Source: Polymyxa betae (lineage: Eukaryota; Endomyxa; Phytomyxea; Plasmodiophorida; Plasmodiophoridae). From it: a stretch of 47,564 nt of DNA. Positions 46,546 through 47,564 of the stretch are shown here, piece by piece. The translations under genes were made by a program, and so were the position numbers. Where the stretch lies: positions 1-47,564 of the forward strand of contig RBZT01000180.1 in assembly GCA_003693705.1 (NCBI GenBank). Direction: 5' to 3'. The notes beneath the pieces are model-generated. The model did not search any database. It had not been told where the DNA came from and saw only the letters and a list, made by a program, of their open reading frames with translations. Numbering within the stretch: position 1 is the stretch's first letter; each line of letters begins with the position of its first letter.

Positions 46546-47564
46546 ATGCTGCTGCTGCTGCTTCTACAGATGACGGCGGCCTCCGCCCAGTCCCTCGACC
46601 CACGTCCCACAGTACTGCTCTTCGACACGCCGTACCGGACCACGGCCACGGTCGCCAACCCGGCCTACGATGCCAGCAACTTCGCGGACATCAGCTCTGT
46701 TGAAGTCTCGTATCATGGGTGGGCGCAGGTCGCGGCCCCGTTGCTGACGCGCCCACGGACTTTGTTCACGGTGCGTCCGTCGGCGTCCAGTAAGACGGCG
46801 ATTCCGCAGGTGTTCGTGACGAGCGACGGGTTCCTGGGCGTGACCATGCAGACGACGGCCGGTCTGGAGACTTTCATCGGTCCGAACGTAACGTTGAACG
46901 AGTGGTTCTCGTTTGGCGTTACCATCAAGAACGGTGACGGGCGCACCGTAACGTTGTCACGGTATCCGAAGATTCTGACCACGACGTTCACGCCGCAGGG
47001 CGACCTGTTGATGGCCACGGCGCCCGTCGTCATCGTCGACGTCGTTACGACGGCGACGTGGCCGGTCCCCGTCTATCTATCGACATTAAGGGCGATGCCA
47101 TATATCTGGACCAGTCCGGAGTTCCGAAATCTGCGTGGATCTGGTCCCGATGATTTCTGGTATCAGAACGGCGCCGAGTTCGGCGGGTTCTCGTGGGTGA
47201 CGGGGTTTAAAACGTCCGCTCCGAATATCACCTGCGCGGGCACCGCCGCGGTCTTCACGGATGTGGTGGCGGCCTATTATGGGACCCCGGCCGGGCTCTC
47301 GCCGCACCTAACCCCCGATCCGGACTGTGATATGGGCCCCGGACTTGTAGATCTATTAAAAGGTCGGTGTCTCGGACTGCGCACCTGTTCGCTGCCTCAT
47401 TCGACGGACGAGTTCGGTGTGGGTCCATGTAGGGGTACGCAGAAATGGATCACTGTGCAGATGACGTGTGGCGCGGCCACCAAAGCGTCGTCGACATCGC
47501 GACCTTTATCCGCGTTATCAGTGGTCACGTTGTCGCCATCATCAGCGCGGCCTTCGTCTGCGTC
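46546..47564 (+). CDS. Surface glycoprotein E, 5′ part only (runs off window)
   Basis: Open from ATG 46546 to the window end (339 codons plus 2 nt), so the C-terminus is not visible. It has a signal peptide (MLLLLLLQMTAASA), then the family N-terminal module with LFDTPYRTTAT, VSYHGWAQV, LFTVRPSASS and GPNVTLNEWFSFGVTI. A SUEL-like domain follows: ITCAGTAAVFTDVV, AYYGTPAGL, PDPDC, RCLGLRTC, VGPCRGTQKWITVQMTC. A Ser/Thr-rich stalk begins at the end. It is the only family member here on the plus strand and is head to head with D. The start was chosen because it is the only in-frame AUG that gives a leader. Confidence 0.8.
   Translation, partial: MLLLLLLQMTAASAQSLDPRPTVLLFDTPYRTTATVANPAYDASNFADISSVEVSYHGWAQVAAPLLTRPRTLFTVRPSASSKTAIPQVFVTSDGFLGVTMQTTAGLETFIGPNVTLNEWFSFGVTIKNGDGRTVTLSRYPKILTTTFTPQGDLLMATAPVVIVDVVTTATWPVPVYLSTLRAMPYIWTSPEFRNLRGSGPDDFWYQNGAEFGGFSWVTGFKTSAPNITCAGTAAVFTDVVAAYYGTPAGLSPHLTPDPDCDMGPGLVDLLKGRCLGLRTCSLPHSTDEFGVGPCRGTQKWITVQMTCGAATKASSTSRPLSALSVVTLSPSSARPSSA

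Overview
The window is a compact nuclear segment of a unicellular or simple eukaryote. Most genes are split by very small GT–AG introns, typically 45–55 nt, spaced closely on both strands. The gene content is eukaryotic: cytosolic-type AlaRS and GluRS, a transportin-3-like karyopherin, TGS1, a CHD remodeler, a FANCJ-like helicase and a PARG-like protein. Motifs of the TTTAGGG/CCCTAAA type occur at several sites. Such telomere repeats are known from plants, oomycetes and various alveolates and other protists, so I cannot place the organism beyond 'protist-like eukaryote'. No tRNA or rRNA was recognised.

Region 1 (1–13.5 kb) holds AlaRS (+), a PB1-like/PARG-like protein that appears to have lost its catalytic glutamates (+), a FANCJ-like Fe-S helicase (+), an acidic single-pass membrane protein (+) and a nine-exon GluRS with a GST-like N-terminus (−). 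Region 2 (14.9–22.5 kb) holds a 17-exon transportin-3 homologue (+), an intronless type II membrane glycosyltransferase-like protein (+), TGS1 (+) and a small membrane-protein ORF (+).

Region 3 (22.9–31.1 kb) holds an 18-exon CHD remodeler of the CHD6–9 type (+). It meets a one-TM protein with a cyclic-nucleotide-binding domain (−) tail to tail, 71 bp apart. A broken hAT transposase remnant (+) follows, lying against a Myb/SANT-like gene (−).

Region 4 (33.4 kb to the end) is the most unusual part. An apparently active rhomboid intramembrane protease (+) sits next to at least five paralogous surface glycoprotein genes: four on the minus strand and one on the plus strand, the last running off the window. 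Each N-terminus has a signal peptide, a concanavalin/LamG-like ectodomain, a SUEL-type cysteine-rich galactose-lectin domain and the start of a Ser/Thr/Pro-rich stalk. The four complete members also have a SEA-like module, one transmembrane helix and a cytoplasmic tail. Three of the four tails share a G-x-R-x-K-F-x-Q … DSD signature. The same three carry an AG-containing motif (IAG or YAGG) at the start of the membrane helix, resembling the rhomboid-cleaved IAGG motif of apicomplexan adhesins. A linked 'adhesin plus sheddase' locus is the main hypothesis offered here.

Exon coordinates come from reading-frame continuity, GT–AG rules and protein-family alignment from memory. Interior boundaries of the housekeeping genes are well supported because summed exon lengths close in frame and give family-typical protein lengths.
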